NCBI GenBank assembly: GCA_003008705.1
Contig: PDUO01000053.1
Span: forward strand, 189,891-253,890
Length of the DNA: 64,000 nucleotides
DNA from: Pezicula radicicola
Lineage: Eukaryota; Ascomycota; Leotiomycetes; Helotiales; Dermateaceae
Reading direction: 5' to 3'
The position numbers and the translations under genes are program-made. Positions 11,090-24,376 of the stretch are shown one piece after another. Below the pieces are notes generated by a model, which was not told the DNA's origin, did not search any database, and worked only from the letters and a program-made list of their open reading frames with translations. The number at the start of each line of letters is the position of its first letter. Positions within the stretch are counted from its first letter, which is position 1.

Positions 11090-14000
11090 TTGGTTGGACG
11101 GTACTTTACGTTTATAAAGACTGAGCTGATTTGACTCCAAGTGAAGAGAATCGAAAGATGTATTGATGGGATTTTAGAAGACAGGAACTTAGGTATTTAC
11201 CCTGTTCAAGAACGAAAGCAAAGTGGTTGAATGATAGAGACAGAGGAGTTGAGAAAAGAGCTCTAAGATATACTTTCTCTAGTCGCTTACCACTACCATT
11301 ATGAAATTATATAACTAATCCATCTATTAACTTAAGGAAGTATAGGTTATAAGACATAAGCAGATCAAGATCCATTGAAAAAGTGCATACAAGAGGCAAA
11401 TGCATCTTTGAATCATGTAGAGAGATACGAGATTCCAAAACATAACTTCTTATATATAAACTTGCATAGACTTGCACCAAGGGCTAACATAATTTACAAT
11501 AGCGTGAGATGCGCAACGAATGAACATTATAGGTAGAGACACGGGATAGTACACGATTTGGAAAAGAAGAAGTAGCAGTATAATGCGTAATAATGAACAT
11601 GTTCGCCGCATTGCTGCAGCTGCCGCGAATTCCTCAAAGAACGAATACACTAAGTAAAGCGAACCTACGCTTTGGTCTGATCGCCCACTTGCTCGCACAC
11701 CCATTCGCATACCCACTCCGAGTGCCTGGTACTAGGCGCTTTCCCTAGGATACCTTGCTCCAAAATAGTGAGATTGGCACTTATAACCGTACATGCATAC
11801 ATGATACTTCTACCGAATCCAAAAGTCTTACAGCAGCAGCATTTACAGGCCTCTATCCCTACCAAAACTGCATACTTACAGTACATTTCTTTCTTACTTA
11901 AACTCGACCACCACTCCCGCGGCAGTAGCAGCTGGTCTCCTGAATAAAATACTACTTGCAACTTCATGCATTCTTCCCATTTTCTTCTCTACCTTGCGTA
12001 CCAATGGTTCCGTTTCTGTGGGAAAAGGTAGAAGCAGCATATACTTTCAACCTCCTGCATACTTACATACTTTTAAACCTTGCATGTTAACAGTTTCTCT
12101 AGGAGGAATTAGTCACTAGTTTAGTTCTTCTACATGATTCCTTAAAGATAACACTTGAATTTCAATTCCCTATACACAAGCGGTACTTCTCAATCTCTTG
12201 CTTCTTCCCTCCAATCTACTATTCTTTTACACAGATATCATATCATCTTGACTCCCTTTCCCTTCTCAACCTTTCTTAAATAATCATTCCTAGGTGTAAT
12301 TCATTCCTATAATGCTGTTCACCTTTCTTCTTTTCTCGCCTTACCCTCTCTTTCTGTAATTATTTCTTATCCCCGGGGCTACTAAATTCACCTACACTTT
12401 TCATCAACTTAGAGAGACGTTAGGAGTCCTGTCTTCTATACTCTGCTTCTGTCATTGGCTGTGGCGCCCAGTCCTTGTCGTCGAAGAGCCCCTAGTTCAA
12501 CCTAGCTAGCCAAAAAAAAAAAAACAACTATCCTATTTTCAACTCTTCAACTTCCACCCTAACCCACACGCTCTCGTCTATTGTCTATTATCATCTATTA
12601 TCTCTATCATCCACCGTCCCGTATATAAAAAAACAGATAACAAAAACTTACACCGCCACTTCGTTTTACGACTTAAATTAGATATTTCCAGTTTTCCGGC
12701 CTTGCCGAGCTATATTTTTTCAAAAAGTCTCCACGCTCATACTCATATAATAGTACACTAACGACCACAACTACGACAATAAAGGAGCACGAGCTGTCAA
12801 CCTTCCATACTTAACTTAACTTACCAACTTACAACACAAATATCTATCTATTTCGCCATCTCAATCCATGTCCGTGTTCCTTCAACCATACACCATCAGG
12901 AGTCTCATCACGAGTCTCATTATAAGCATCATCCCTAGTATGGCCGAAAGAATAGAGGGAGGCTTACGCTAGCTGCGTTCCATTTACCTCCGTAATAGTT
13001 ACTTGCTATAATTTTCGCTATAGGCGAGCGAGCGAGCAGGCACAAGAGGGAGGGAGAGGGGATGGGATATTTTGATCCTAGTAGAGTGGGGGGAGGGGGG
13101 AGGATTCTTGGGCTTATTATAATCTAAGCTCGGGGGTCATTTTCATAGCTTAAGTTCAGAAAGCTATTATCACTTCGGCTCACCACCATCTACTCCGTGG
13201 TCGCAAGAGAACTAACAACAGAAAAACTCAACTCTACCGACCTACGAAGAAACCTAAGACTCCAAAATACAGCAAATGACTTTCGTACCTACAAAAAAGA
13301 AAAGGAAATAGCAAAATGCTTTCTCCCTTTCGTTTTTATATACGCAAAAATATATGTTTCACTGTCGGTATCGCTACCAAATTTCAGGTTTTAAGGGTTT
13401 CAAGGGGAAAACCCCCATCTCGCTTACTACTTACTTATTAAAAGGGAGAGGTGGTATCAAATCCTTCTAAAAAAAAACATATAAAAGCAAAAACACATAA
13501 AAAGAAAGAAAAAAGAAAATAAGATACCCCCTCCGTACCCTTACATTTCCCTTTACTTTCTACCTTCTTCTTCCTCCTTCAGCTCAGAAGTTCTCTCCTC
13601 CCTCAAAAATAAGCAGGAAAAGAGAACCAACCAACTATAACCACTCCCGCCTCCCGCCCTACCCCAAAGCCCTACAGAAACCCTACCTCCCCCCTAAAAA
13701 AGTAAACCATTACATAATAAGACCCTAGAAAGAAGACAAAGGGACAAAGAAAGAGGCCGAGTTCGAGTCCGAGTTCGATCGACTATAGCTCTAGTTCCTA
13801 CCAGCTCCTAGGGAATCGAGCCAGAATCATACCTACCTTGCCGACACAGAATAAACATCCCTTGAAATTATCATCCTTCCTATCAAGCTCAATTATAAGT
13901 GTCCTGTGACTAGAGTTTTCTCAAGGCAGCAGGGCGGAGAGCAATGAATTTCATTGAAATTTCGTGGTGGCAAGCTAGACTCGATGCCGCCAGCATGGAT

Positions 14001-15815
14001 TGGGAGTATAAAAAAAGCATGGAAGTAGTATTAGAAGCTTCTTCTTCTGATACTGTTTCGAGTGGCTATATAGATTTGTTTCTCTCTCTCTCGCTCCACT
14101 CACTATAAGCTATAAAGACCCTTCAAGGGGTTTCTTTCCGGATGATCTTTTAGAGATTATTAACTGCTTGCTTCTTTTGCTTAGCAACAGAGTATATATA
14201 ATATTGTGATTAGAGGGATCTAGTGAGATAGCTAGTGCTTTCTCTTGGGTATGGAAATAAGGATGAGGATGAGGATGAGGATGAGGGTGAGGCAGGGGAT
14301 AGAGTATAGATAGAAGACAAACAACTTTCTCATAAACCTCTCCTTCTCTAAATGAATACTTGACAAAGCAGTCAAGTCTTCTTTTCCTCTCTATACCTAG
14401 CTAATAAAATTTACCCTTACCGAAATCCAAAATTATAGATCTTCCCTCTTCCTTTCTTTTCCTTCCTTTCCTTATTCTTAGCTACATATCTTAGAAAGAA
14501 CTTCTACTAAGTATTGACTCCGGTTCCGAATTTTAAGCTTGTAGGTTTGTAGGTTTTACCTTTGGTAGAACTTCATCTAGCTGGGTAAACTGTTATAATA
14601 ATTAATCAGTACCGTCTCTATAGGGATCCCTACCTATTGGGTTAGTCAATCAGTGACTCAATAGTATCATATGATTGCTCATCTTACAGAGAAGTTTAGT
14701 AACGCGAATTAGTGTATAAGAAATCCAAAAAAGTAGACAAATTTAGTAGTAGGAACTATAATCGCCATTGCGGACGTCCCAGCCTTGTGGACCTACCTAG
14801 CCTGCAATTCGAATATATATCCCGCTAAGCCAGAGCCTGAATTTAATACGTCTTTTTCATGGCGGAGCCGTGCCGACTGAGCACTACTGAAATTTGCCTA
14901 GTGTGAGCCTGGGCAGCCATCTAAGAAAGCACCAATTCGAACGATTGCGAAGTTACCGAAATCAACGTCTGCAAAATTGAGGAAAGCTTAAGTGTTGGGA
15001 GGCAGTTTGCTATCGAGAACGTTCCACCAACTTAACACCGAGCCTTTTGATGTCAGCCTATTTCAGAGAACTCAACCTTGATTTATGCTACCACAAATGG
15101 CTTGATTCACGCAGCCCAGATACGCCCATTGCCACCCGGTTACCCGGCCTCCGTCTTGCGACGATGACTTTCCCGCCTAAATTGAAGCTATTAAGGACAA
15201 GAAGATGTTGCTTTGCGGACTGGAAGACATTGTATATGAAGTTTAAAAGCATGCCGGGCCGGAAGATATGAGATGTGTACCGTTCGTTGGTAAGCAATTG
15301 TGTGGTATAGGTTGTGCTCGGGCTCCCGCAATTCAGGCTTACTTTCAGACGTTCCTACATGTTGAAGCTGTTCAAAAGAACCAAGCCATTGCTGTTTACA
15401 AGGTTCATAAAAATACCGCCATGCAAGTGCACCATGGCTGTATTTTCTTTGGCTTGTTTTCGTCTCTTCTCTCTCTTTTTTCTTTTTTTCTTTTATTCTC
15501 TGCTTTCGCCTCTTCTTTTCTTCCTCATATCCTTTCGCCTCTTCATCTACCTAGCTGGTCTCCTTGAGCATCATCAATTGTATAAACAGCTCCATCTCCA
15601 AATGATATCAACACGATACACTAAATTCTCCATGTCCATTTACATCTCTAACCAAACACATCACATTCTGCATCGGGCCATTTGCATCTTCATTTATATC
15701 TCCAATATCAACACCCACCACCACACTCGCCATCTCCATCTACAACTAAGACACCACATTCTCACTCTGCCAGCTTCGCTAACTCCTCCACTAACGGCAT
15801 TCCAACGTCTACAAA
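11090..15815. other. Long spacer without recognisable genes; low-complexity tracts
   Basis: About 4.7 kb with short, mutually overlapping open frames only. It contains a poly-A run near 12512-12524, G-rich GGGGGGAGGGGGGAGG near 13088-13104, a hexamer repeat GGATGA (about 14250-14290), CT microsatellite TCTCTCTCTCTC near 14085-14095, and dense polypyrimidine around 15.47-15.56 kb. A minus-strand Ala-rich frame at 11450-11716 and a plus-strand 65-codon frame at 13197-13394 have no supporting motif. I call no gene here. Confidence 0.5.
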
Positions 15816-15818
15816 ACT

Positions 15819-16128
15819 ATGTCTACCTCTTCTTCGTCCTCTACCCCCCAACTCCGCGACACCTACGAAGTCAATCTCGCAAACATCAATCGAGAACTCG
15901 AAGCTCGAAAAGCACGATACACGTAATTTCTTTTAAGGAACAATCGAAGCGGCAGAAGCAAAATTCAGATTCAGATATGACCAACATCATACTTCATCGA
16001 ACTTATGCGCTCCATCAACCCTCTGCGCATCTACAGGGAGCTGGACCGCGCGTTACAGGATTACTTCATGACTTTCTGTCTCAACGCCCTGACAGAGCAC
16101 AATCCGAGCCAGTCGTCTCCCTACTACC
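15819..16128 (+). pseudogene. Fragment of an unidentified gene, frame broken
   Basis: From ATG 15819 the frame gives a Ser-rich start and then a helical stretch (LRDTYEVNLANINRELEARK) before a stop. In the next frame a matching helical piece follows (TIEAAEAKFRFRYDQH), and in the third frame a more protein-like segment (LMRSINPLRIYRELDRALQD, then YFMTFCLNALTEHNPSQ) ends near 16128. The three pieces in order suggest one small helical protein broken by frameshifts or interrupted by unrecognised introns. The 330-codon frame spanning 15314-16306 is not credible because its sequence is low complexity and crosses these pieces out of phase. Confidence 0.35.
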
Positions 16129-16129
16129 A

Positions 16130-16790
16130 CAAGTAGAGGTAGACCAGCCACGGCGGGCTTCCTGGCCGCCATTCCACGCTCCACAAGCAACTTCAGCTGT
16201 CAAAGCGGCACTGCGGGCTCGACGAGGCCCTATGGCCGTCCTCTTAAGGACTATGCAATTAATTGCGCGAAGGTTTTCAAGTGTAGGGTTCACACACTTT
16301 AGCTAACCCTCCTTTCTCTGGCTTTGTATACACAAGGCTGGGTATCAAGTCAGATGTCGCGCACATACAACGTCGGTAAGCTGAACGTCGAATGGTTGAT
16401 GGCCGGCTTTGGCCAGGTTCGGCCGGCTCTGCGACTATTCTGGGTCGAGATTCGTCTCATCCTTCACTAGGTACTCTTCGAATTTTCAACCGATTCCTGC
16501 TTCCATTTATCATCTTCTACTTGACAGTCTTCATGTCGATGTACGCCACTCTTGGGTAGCTGGTGTCCAAACATATCGCCTATATCTCAGAAATGGTATC
16601 CTCTTATGTAGTAGAGCCAGCTATGTGTTCTCACCTTGTCCTGCGGCGCATTGATCATCACCTCTATGACATATGTAGCCCTATCGAAGTCGCTATAAGC
16701 GATATTATTTGTACTACTACTATAGATCAGCTAATTGAAATGATCAAGGTAGTCTATGATGCTAAACGACTAGAAAGTAAGTAATAAAGT
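16130..16790. other. Transition zone to AT-rich DNA, no gene recognised
   Basis: Short plus-strand frames (for example from the ATG at 16354) are present but none has a recognisable domain. Composition shifts at about 16.7 kb to the RIP-saturated block. Confidence 0.4.
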
Positions 16791-19700
16791 ATAGATTATA
16801 ATATAGAACTAGAAAATATAATAATCTAGTTAAAAGTTAAACTATTAGATAGTTAGACTATATCTTATTTTAACTTAGAAAGGAAACAATTATTAAATTA
16901 ACTTCTTAGATACCCTTCTATAAGTATTTAAACTAGGTTTAAACTAAGATTAAATAAGGTTTAAACTAGGCTTAATCGAGTTTAAAGGATTCTAGTAGAT
17001 CCTAGTAGTTTAGAATAAATCTTAGTTACTTACTCTAAGACTACTAAAGTCTTTTATAATTATAAGACCTTATAGAGTTTAATTTTAAGTATTAATATTT
17101 AAGGAATTACTAGTTATATTTAGATAATTATTAGTACTATATAAACCCTTTCTATAATATAAGTATATATAGATTTTATTTTAATTTTATAGTTTAAATA
17201 AAGCTTATAATAAATAAATAAAAGATAAGAAGTTTATATTTTTTTTAACTTTATTATTTTAGTATAATTAAAAAATTATAATATTTAATAGATTAATATA
17301 TATAAAAGTTATTAATTTATCTTTAAAATAAGTTTATTATATACTTTTTAGGTTATATAACTAAACTTACTTAGTTTATAACTCTATAAATAATAATACT
17401 AAAAAAGATTAAATAGAAGATTTAAATATTTTATTAAAAACTACCTCTAAGGGACTATTATAACTATAAGACTATTTAGTGTCTTATAAATAAAAGTCTT
17501 TAAGTAAATAATTAATCCTTATTAACCCTTAAACTAATTAGAGTATCTAAAGGTTTTATAGATACTATATAGAGGGTAGAACTAGCTCTAATCTAATTAG
17601 AGCCTAGGTTATATATCAGGTTATAGGCTATAGATATAGGTGGGAAGAAGGCAAGGTAGAGTAGGTAGGTACAGCCTAAAGCCCACTATAAATATAGGGT
17701 AGGAGGAGCGTCGAACGAATCAAATAATAGACAGATCAAAGACAATAGTATAGGGAACTTAAAGACTTGAATTCGAAGTTATCTATCTACTAAGAAAGAG
17801 AGGCTATCTATATACAAAAGGCTAGTCGTAAAGACTACTATATTTAGTATAGACTAATTCGTATAAACTACTAAGTTAGGAAGGCTTTGCTTTACTTATA
17901 AAACACTAATGAAATAAAACGATATAAAATAAAACAAAATATATATTATAAGTATATAGTCGTATAAACTACCCTAATAGGTAGTTCGCACGAATTACCT
18001 TATTTAGTCTACTTAATTAGACCTCGCTATTCCTACTTAAATAAGTAATCCTTCCTACTAAAATATAAACTAGTTTATAACTAGAAAACTACTAGTTTAG
18101 TTTTCTCCTTCCTTATCTATTCGATTCAGCTAGTTTAGTATCCTATATATACTATTCCTAATAAGGAAATATATAATACAGAAACTAAGGTTATATAACT
18201 AATATAGCTGGAGTTATACACGAAAGTGGTGAATATAGTTATAGGGGTTTAGCGACTACTAAAGGTCACTATAGCCATAGGGCATTATAGTGCGTAATTA
18301 TATTATATAATGCAATAGTTTATATAACTTAGCCTATACTAAATATAATAGTCTTTACGACTAGCCTTTTATATATAGATAGTCTCTCTTTCTTATTAGA
18401 TAGATATCTTCGAATTTAAGTCTTTAGTTCTATATATTATTGCCTCTTACTTATCTATTATAACTCTATTTAATGCACCTCTTACTACCCTATATTTATA
18501 GTGTATTTTAGGCTATACCTATTCTACCTATCTACCTACCCTAATCTACTCTATACTTATAGCCCATAGCCTGATAAAATTCTATATATTATAATAGTCC
18601 TATAGAACTAAAAATTATTTTAATAGGTTAATAGATTCCTTAGATATTAAATTAATTAAATAAGTTTTATAAATTAAACTTAATTCTTAGGTTTAGAGAA
18701 GTTTATAAACTTTTTATTATAAATCTATTTATTATAAGCTCTATATAAGCTATAAAATTAAACTAAAATATATATATACTTATATTAGGTATAGAGACTA
18801 TATAATACTAAGAATTACCTAAATAGGACTAGTAGTTCCTTAGATATTAAGGCTTAAAGTTAGGCCCTGTAATAGCCTATAGCTATAGGGGGCTTTAGTA
18901 TATATATATAAGCTACTAGAATCTCTAAGCTACTAGAATCTCTTTGAAACGTCTACCCTAGGTTATACCTAGTTTAAGCCTTAATAAAATATAGTATATA
19001 TAGCCTATTAGTTTTGTATATTTTGTATTACTTAAGGAAGAAAGGAGAGTCTAGAGTAGAGATCTATATAAATATAAGTTATTATATATTATATCTATAT
19101 AACCCGGTTAGTTAACTAGTTAGGGCTTAGTAATATTTCACTACTCCTACTTAAGCCTAGCTTATTAGCTTACTATACTTTATACTATCTTATATATCAA
19201 CCTTTTTAACTATTCTTTAGTCTTCCCTATATCCTCCTTATTATCTTTAGATAAGTACCCTCCTCTTATCTAGTTTACTAGGTAATCTACCTAAGCTAAG
19301 ACCGTTTTACTTAATATAGAGCCGTCCCTTATTCTTATATCTATTACTTCCTTCTATCTAAATACTTTTATTACTTTAGGTTTAGTAATATTCTAGATAG
19401 GAAGGTACTCTATAATTATTATCTATAGCTATAGCCTAGTAAGTACTATATATTTTCCCTTCTTATTATTATCTATTCTATATAATCTAATATATACTTA
19501 AACTAGTCCCTTCTTCCTTATAAACTTAATAAGTTTCTATTATATCCTAAGAAGTTATTATTATAATATAACCTTACTATCTCTAAATATATATATAGTA
19601 TTATAGTTATAGATAAATAAGTACTTTCCTTTTCTCTCTCTAAGAGAGACGATATATACTCCCTATATATACTATTCTATAATTAACTACTCCTTAGTAG

Positions 19701-20200
19701 TTACTCCTACCTAGCTACTTATCTATATAATAAAGAATCTAAGTTTATATAGTTACTTTCCTTATAGTTTATTATTAAAGAAGGTACTAAATATATAGAG
19801 ATCTTTATAGTCTATAAAGTCTCTCTAATTATTCTTTACTATATAATCTTTAAAGGTGATTAGGTAGACTATAAGTAGCTAGTTTATCTTCTTTACTACT
19901 TTAATATCTTTCTTCTTATCTTTATAACTAGCCCTTAGTCTCTATAAGTACTACTATATCTCTATAGCTATACTATACTATCTTAGTTCCTCTAGTAGTA
20001 GATAGTTAGATTATTCTAGTAAGATATTAAGGAACTCTTAGGGGTTTTTATAAATTTTCTAAGATATATTATAGGTTTTTAGTAGTTAGGAGTAATAGGA
20101 ATAAGGATAGAAGGTCTTAAGTCTAGTAATATTCTTTTATATCCTATTACCTACTAGTTCCTTAGTACTTAGTTATTAGAGGAACTCCTATAAAGTCTCT
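16790..20200. mobile_element. RIP-saturated AT-rich repeat block, element type not identifiable
   Basis: About 3.4 kb in which CA and TG dinucleotides are nearly absent and TA dominates, with no open frames. The first 2.2 kb is a large inverted repeat (separate entry). From about 19.0 to 20.2 kb the minus strand still hints at coding sequence with Lys/Ile-rich stretches (YKDKKKDIKVVKK, VSLRERKGKYLF), interrupted by many TAG/TAA. I could not match this to a transposase, polymerase or recombinase family, so no class is given. Confidence 0.6.
16956..18982. repeat. Large imperfect inverted repeat, about 2 kb overall
   Basis: Left arm pieces pair with right arm pieces in reverse complement and in mirror order. 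16956-17100 pairs with 18842-18982 (for example AAGGTTTAAACTAGGC with its partner ending GCCTT). 17101-17220 pairs with 18722-18841. 17611-17873 pairs with about 18310-18577, which share a TATAAATATAGGGTAG core and a block reading AAAGGCTAGTCGTAAAGACT. Arm identity looks about 70-85 percent by eye, differences being mostly transitions. About 390 bp (17221-17610) in the left arm has only ~140 bp opposite it. The simplest reading is two head-to-head copies of one repeat, later mutated by RIP. Confidence 0.65.
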
Positions 20201-21161
20201 TATCCTTTTTTAAAGCTCTTACTACTTCCAATAGTCCACAGTTTCTGGAAGTCGATATCATGTGGTGCATGGAATGGTCTCTCAGCTATTGTTTCGAGTG
20301 TACGAAGATTCTTCGAAGGATCCATACCACGGAGAAGCCGGAATCGTTCAGGTGGAGGAAAGGCATTATGGGTAAGCTTCTTTGGTGAGATATCATGAAG
20401 GGGCTTCCTACAGACATTCAGAAGAAGCCCCAAAAGTTCATCTTGAACTTCTAATACCAGGAGGCCTTCGCTAACGGTGAAGCCACGCCAGTCATTGGTC
20501 ATATTGCGAGCTTGGCTGTCTTCTTTCCACGATATTAACCTGCCGTATGGTCTTGACCAGGATTCGTACCTCAAGATCATGGTATAACCCCTCAAGGGAT
20601 GGCACCGTGATGATCTGAGCATCTCTTCCGAGCTTTGAGCGATGGAAATCCCTGTGCGAGAACGTACTAGGGTAATGGGAAGCTCGGCTGTGGAGTAGAT
20701 GGACCAGAAGATCATCCTGCGACAAGTCTTCAAGATTAACATCCGGTAGCATGTAAGGCGCTATGGACTTGACACCACCTCCCCAGAATGAGTCCAAAGC
20801 TTTGTTGCGACATGGAATGATATCGGGAAACACGCTGAGGAGGAAAGCGCGCTTTGAGTCTTCAACATGGTCGAGTTAGCCTTAACATTTGGTGATGCCA
20901 GAAGGAACCTACTGGAGACTTCTTCTTCTATCGTTTCCTAATTAGCTGCCACAGTCAGTATAAGGATCAGCCCAAGAGAAAGAGAACTCACGCTGCTGTG
21001 TAAGTATACACTTCTCTTAAGTTCTCGTCATCGAAAGAAGATGCTCCTTGACCTTGTTTCAGTCGCTTTAAAAGCTTCATGAAGCGAGAGTCTCTCTTGA
21101 CTGTTACCTGCAGTATGCTCTGCTGCAGCCTGAATTCGGGGGTTGAGAAGCTTGATACTCA
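20200..21161 (-). pseudogene. Unidentified fungal protein gene with frameshifts
   Basis: Starts at ATG 21161 (MSIKLLNPRIQAAAEHTAGN). The frame changes near 21060 to KLLKRLKQGQGASSFDDENL, and a plausible intron (donor GTGAGT near 21000, acceptor TTAG near 20940) is followed by EEEVSSRFLLASPNVK. Another frame change leads to DSKRAFLLSVFPDIIPCRN, LDSFWGGGVKSIAPYML, VNLEDLSQDDLLVHLLHSR, FSHRDFHRSKLGRDAQIITV. A last shift near 20560 gives RGFTVSEGLLVLEVQDELLG and ends at about 20200 (the ORF stop), next to the AT-rich block. The sequence is clearly protein-like in segments but I do not recognise the family. At least two frameshifts make it non-functional as it stands. Confidence 0.55.
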
Positions 21162-21169
21162 TTGTCGAT

Positions 21170-22200
21170 ACTATTGATATAAGAGAAAGTTCCCAGACTG
21201 GTAAATATTTGGGAGAGTGAAGTAGGGGTATTAAAAGCAGTCCTGGATAGCTGGTATGCAATGGAGGAAGGTCAGACTGAGAGGTTTCTCAAGCGCGTTG
21301 CGAGGTAAATCGCGAGTCCGGTGCGGAGCGGCCATGGAGAATTCTGGTTGAAGCGACTTGATTGATGGCCAAGAGAGAAAATGATGGAGAAAGTAGAAGC
21401 TACCATGACTAGATTATACTAGAATTTCTGCTCATGAGTCCCAGACCCCCTGTGATCCCTCCTAGATACCAATTTCAGTCTAAAGATCGTCCCAGAAAGA
21501 AATGAACGAAAGCCGAGGATAGATCAGCAAGCCAACTATTAGTTTGTGGATATGCTTCTTTGAAAATACGAGGACAATGAACAAAGAAACCCAATTCTCC
21601 GCAAAGTATACTAGTCTGACCTTTGTTAGGCGAGCTGGATATCTAGAGATATCTTCGGCCCATGACAATTCTCTATTATACCTGAGAGCGGCGCTATATG
21701 ATACTGATGGATGGAGCTCCAGACAGAGAGAGCCTATGCGAGGATTTATCTTAAATCAACATGGACCTCGGTTTGCGGTAGCTCTAGATATGGCCAGGAT
21801 ACAGAAGAGTACAAGCTGTTGATAAACACGTTATCCGGCTCCGCGTTGCTTTGATTCTTTGTTGAGCAAAGGACTTCAAGCAAGCTAAATAATCGAATTG
21901 CTGAATTATTAAACCGACATACGCTTGGGAACCCGAATGCAAGCAAAGCAACAATCGACGTATTACTGAGCCTACTACAGACGAGGAACACGAGGCTGGA
22001 AAGAGGGTATGCCTTGACAGCTCCAAGGACTGGGAGGGTGGACCATGAGTCTTTACGTTCTGAGCATCAATAGCGGCATAATTAAGCCAAACCACTTTCT
22101 TCTAGACATAAAATACCTGAGATAAAGTTATAGCTTATTTCGGCGAGAGCCACACCACATCAGTAAGACTGAATGCACGAGAGACAAGACTTATTAGCAA
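21170..22200. other. No gene recognised
   Basis: Short open frames on both strands (for example 21544-21822 plus, 21746-22095 minus) overlap each other and lack motifs. No repeat partner seen. Confidence 0.4.
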
Positions 22201-22204
22201 ACCA

Positions 22205-22535
22205 TTACAATGCAGCGACGGCTAGAAGCCCAGCCGCAACTGCTAGATGCAAAGCCAAACCCTGTCTCTTCGAACCTGCAGTCGAAGTCGATTCAGCATT
22301 CAAGGAAGTCGATGGTCCTGAGACAACCCTAGCACTGGTCATTGTTGTTTTTCGCTGGCTTGCAGTGGAGTGAGGATGGACAGTATGATCCTCCGCCGCA
22401 AGGGGCGGTGCCGGCTGGTGCGGAGGTTGCTTGGAGGGACCAGCCTTGGACGATGGTGGGGGTGTGTTGGGTGAACTTTGCTGCGTTGATGGTGGAGAAG
22501 GCTATTAAGGCTAGGATTGCTGTTTTGGAATGCAT
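22205..22535 (-). pseudogene. Small Cys-containing, GPI-anchor-type secreted protein, one frameshift
   Basis: From ATG 22535 the protein starts with a signal peptide (MHSKTAILALIAFSTINAA) and a short Pro/Thr linker, then a cysteine motif (CGGGSYCPSSLHC). The frame then hits TAG. In the next frame the sequence goes on without a gap as TMTSARVVSGPSTSLN, a Ser/Thr-rich stalk, SKRQG, and a hydrophobic tail (LALHLAVAAGLLAVAAL) at the stop at 22205, the pattern of a GPI attachment signal. One base lost near 22340 explains the break; no intron donor fits. Fungal cell-surface proteins with this architecture are common. The promoter side (22540-22740) is CT-rich in gene orientation. Function unknown. 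Confidence 0.65.
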
Positions 22536-22539
22536 TTTA

Positions 22540-24370
22540 GTTGTGAAGTATTGCTCTTGGCCTCTTTGATGAATTAAGTGCGATGATAATGCAAATTGGG
22601 TTGTGTGAAGAACGCAATAAAGCGGAATAATGGGAAACAAGTAGAAGAGCGTAGGATGGACATCTTGATAAGAAGGCAAGGGAAAGATCTTATGCGGAAA
22701 GGAGATTATGTGGCTGCGATAATGAGTCTTGTACAAGGCGAAGATCTGTCTCGGGAGTACAAGCAGCTAGCAGCCAAGAGACTCAACGTCTCAACACCGA
22801 AGAGAGAACTTTCCTGGATTGATCTAAACTTAGTTAATATAGATCAAATGTATAAGCTTCGTTCGAATAAATATGTCAAGTTGTAAGATGGTGCAATCCG
22901 AGTTAAGAGTAGCAAAGAGCCGCTTGGTGCCTTCTTTTTTCTCAATATATCGACATAGAAACCGTGAATAAAGAGCCATGATAAAATCACTCAACCTGAA
23001 AACTAAGGAGAACATTTAATATGAATATCTTGGGGGAGTACGTCAAGCTACCAAGGGGCATTCCTGAAACTAATATCAGATCGCTCCACTGCGGTGCAAC
23101 TATACTTGTCTAAGCTCGGGATAGAGGTTGTAGGTCTTTTCAAACATGAAGTTTCTGAAAGAAAGCTAACATACTCTTGCAGAAAGCCTAAAAGCTTAAG
23201 GCTTCTACCTGAACTTGCTGACTTGGAAGTTAGGAGAATAAAGCTCGGGGAGAGAGAAGCTGTTCATAGATAGGTCTATTGAATCGGTTTGAAAGCTACC
23301 GACAAGCGAACCACGGTAAGTAAGTGTAGTAAGTAACAGGTAGAGAAAGCAAGACATCAAGCTCCGAATCATGTTCATTCAATATAACGTCGTTTATTTA
23401 AGAGCTGTCTTATCCAAGCATGTCTCAATATGCCCTTCAAAGCGCAGCGCAAGGATACACAAGCCAGCAAGCCCCCTCCCTTCCCGCAAGACCTCTCACT
23501 CTGAGCTTAAAACTCTTCAATCCTCCAGGGATCTAGACATAGACATGACATATTAGGCTATGATTGATTGGAAGTCTGTTTAGTGATGCATGTAGGCAAG
23601 ACTTTGTAATCAGCCTAACTTCCACAAGTTAAGCTAAGGTTATTATTAAGCTTGTGGAGGCCTCTTCTACGCAAAATCGACGTCCGACATTGCATGAAGG
23701 AATGTCGGCGTTGGCTGGATATCTAACTAGGTTTGTAGCCCCGTATATTGGGATCTACTCACCTATGAATGGTCGATGTCTTGCAACGGCGAGACATCTT
23801 GGGAGTGTGTGTACAGGGAGCTGGACACCCTATCAGGATTCCACCACTCAGACTTTCCTTTGCATTAGGGAAGATAGCCCATCTTTGATATTCTGTTTTC
23901 TTTACTATATATGCTCTTTAGTATAAGCTTAATGAGGAGATGGTAAAGAGCAGATTAGAAAGCATGTACCCCCACGGTGGCTTCGCCGAAGTTTTAACTA
24001 GGCAGGCATAGACTACGGAACAGAGAAGAGGGATATTGAGGGGGTGAATGACAACATCGGTTTGAAAAAATTGGACAAGAGTGATCTTCGCCAGCTGGCT
24101 GTGAAAGAACACTATTAGGATGAGTATGATGAAAGCATGAGGGAGGCAAGGTGAAGATCAATGCTTGCTCTTCTTGAGAGGTACGGAGACGGACTTCGCC
24201 CTACAGTATGGTAAGGCACAACTTTGAACCTATCTTGAGATAGTAGAGTGCGATGGAAAGATGTAAGGCTAGGTCAGCCATTCAGTACGCAGTCCCAGCA
24301 GTCGAAATGTGGGAAGCATAACAAAGATGAAGTTTAAGGTCTTGGAGCGTCTAAATGTCAAATGGAGGTA
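22540..24370. other. No gene recognised
   Basis: Only short non-overlapping frames without domains. The frame at 23654-23926 plus and that at 22596-22886 plus were examined and left uncalled. Confidence 0.4.
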
Positions 24371-24376
24371 AAGGCT

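Noticed and set aside
5325..11725. Shared motif GCATACCCACTC(A/C)GAG at about 5332 and 11708
   Set aside because: A single short match with no extended similarity on either side; treated as chance.
15314..16306. 330-codon plus-strand open frame
   Set aside because: It is not protein-like: long Phe/Leu/Ser runs from a polypyrimidine tract, then His/Thr-rich stretches, and it crosses more credible short segments in other frames.
19000..20200. Minus-strand coding shreds as a specific transposase or integrase
   Set aside because: Lys/Ile-rich pieces are visible but no catalytic motif matches a known family, so no class was assigned.
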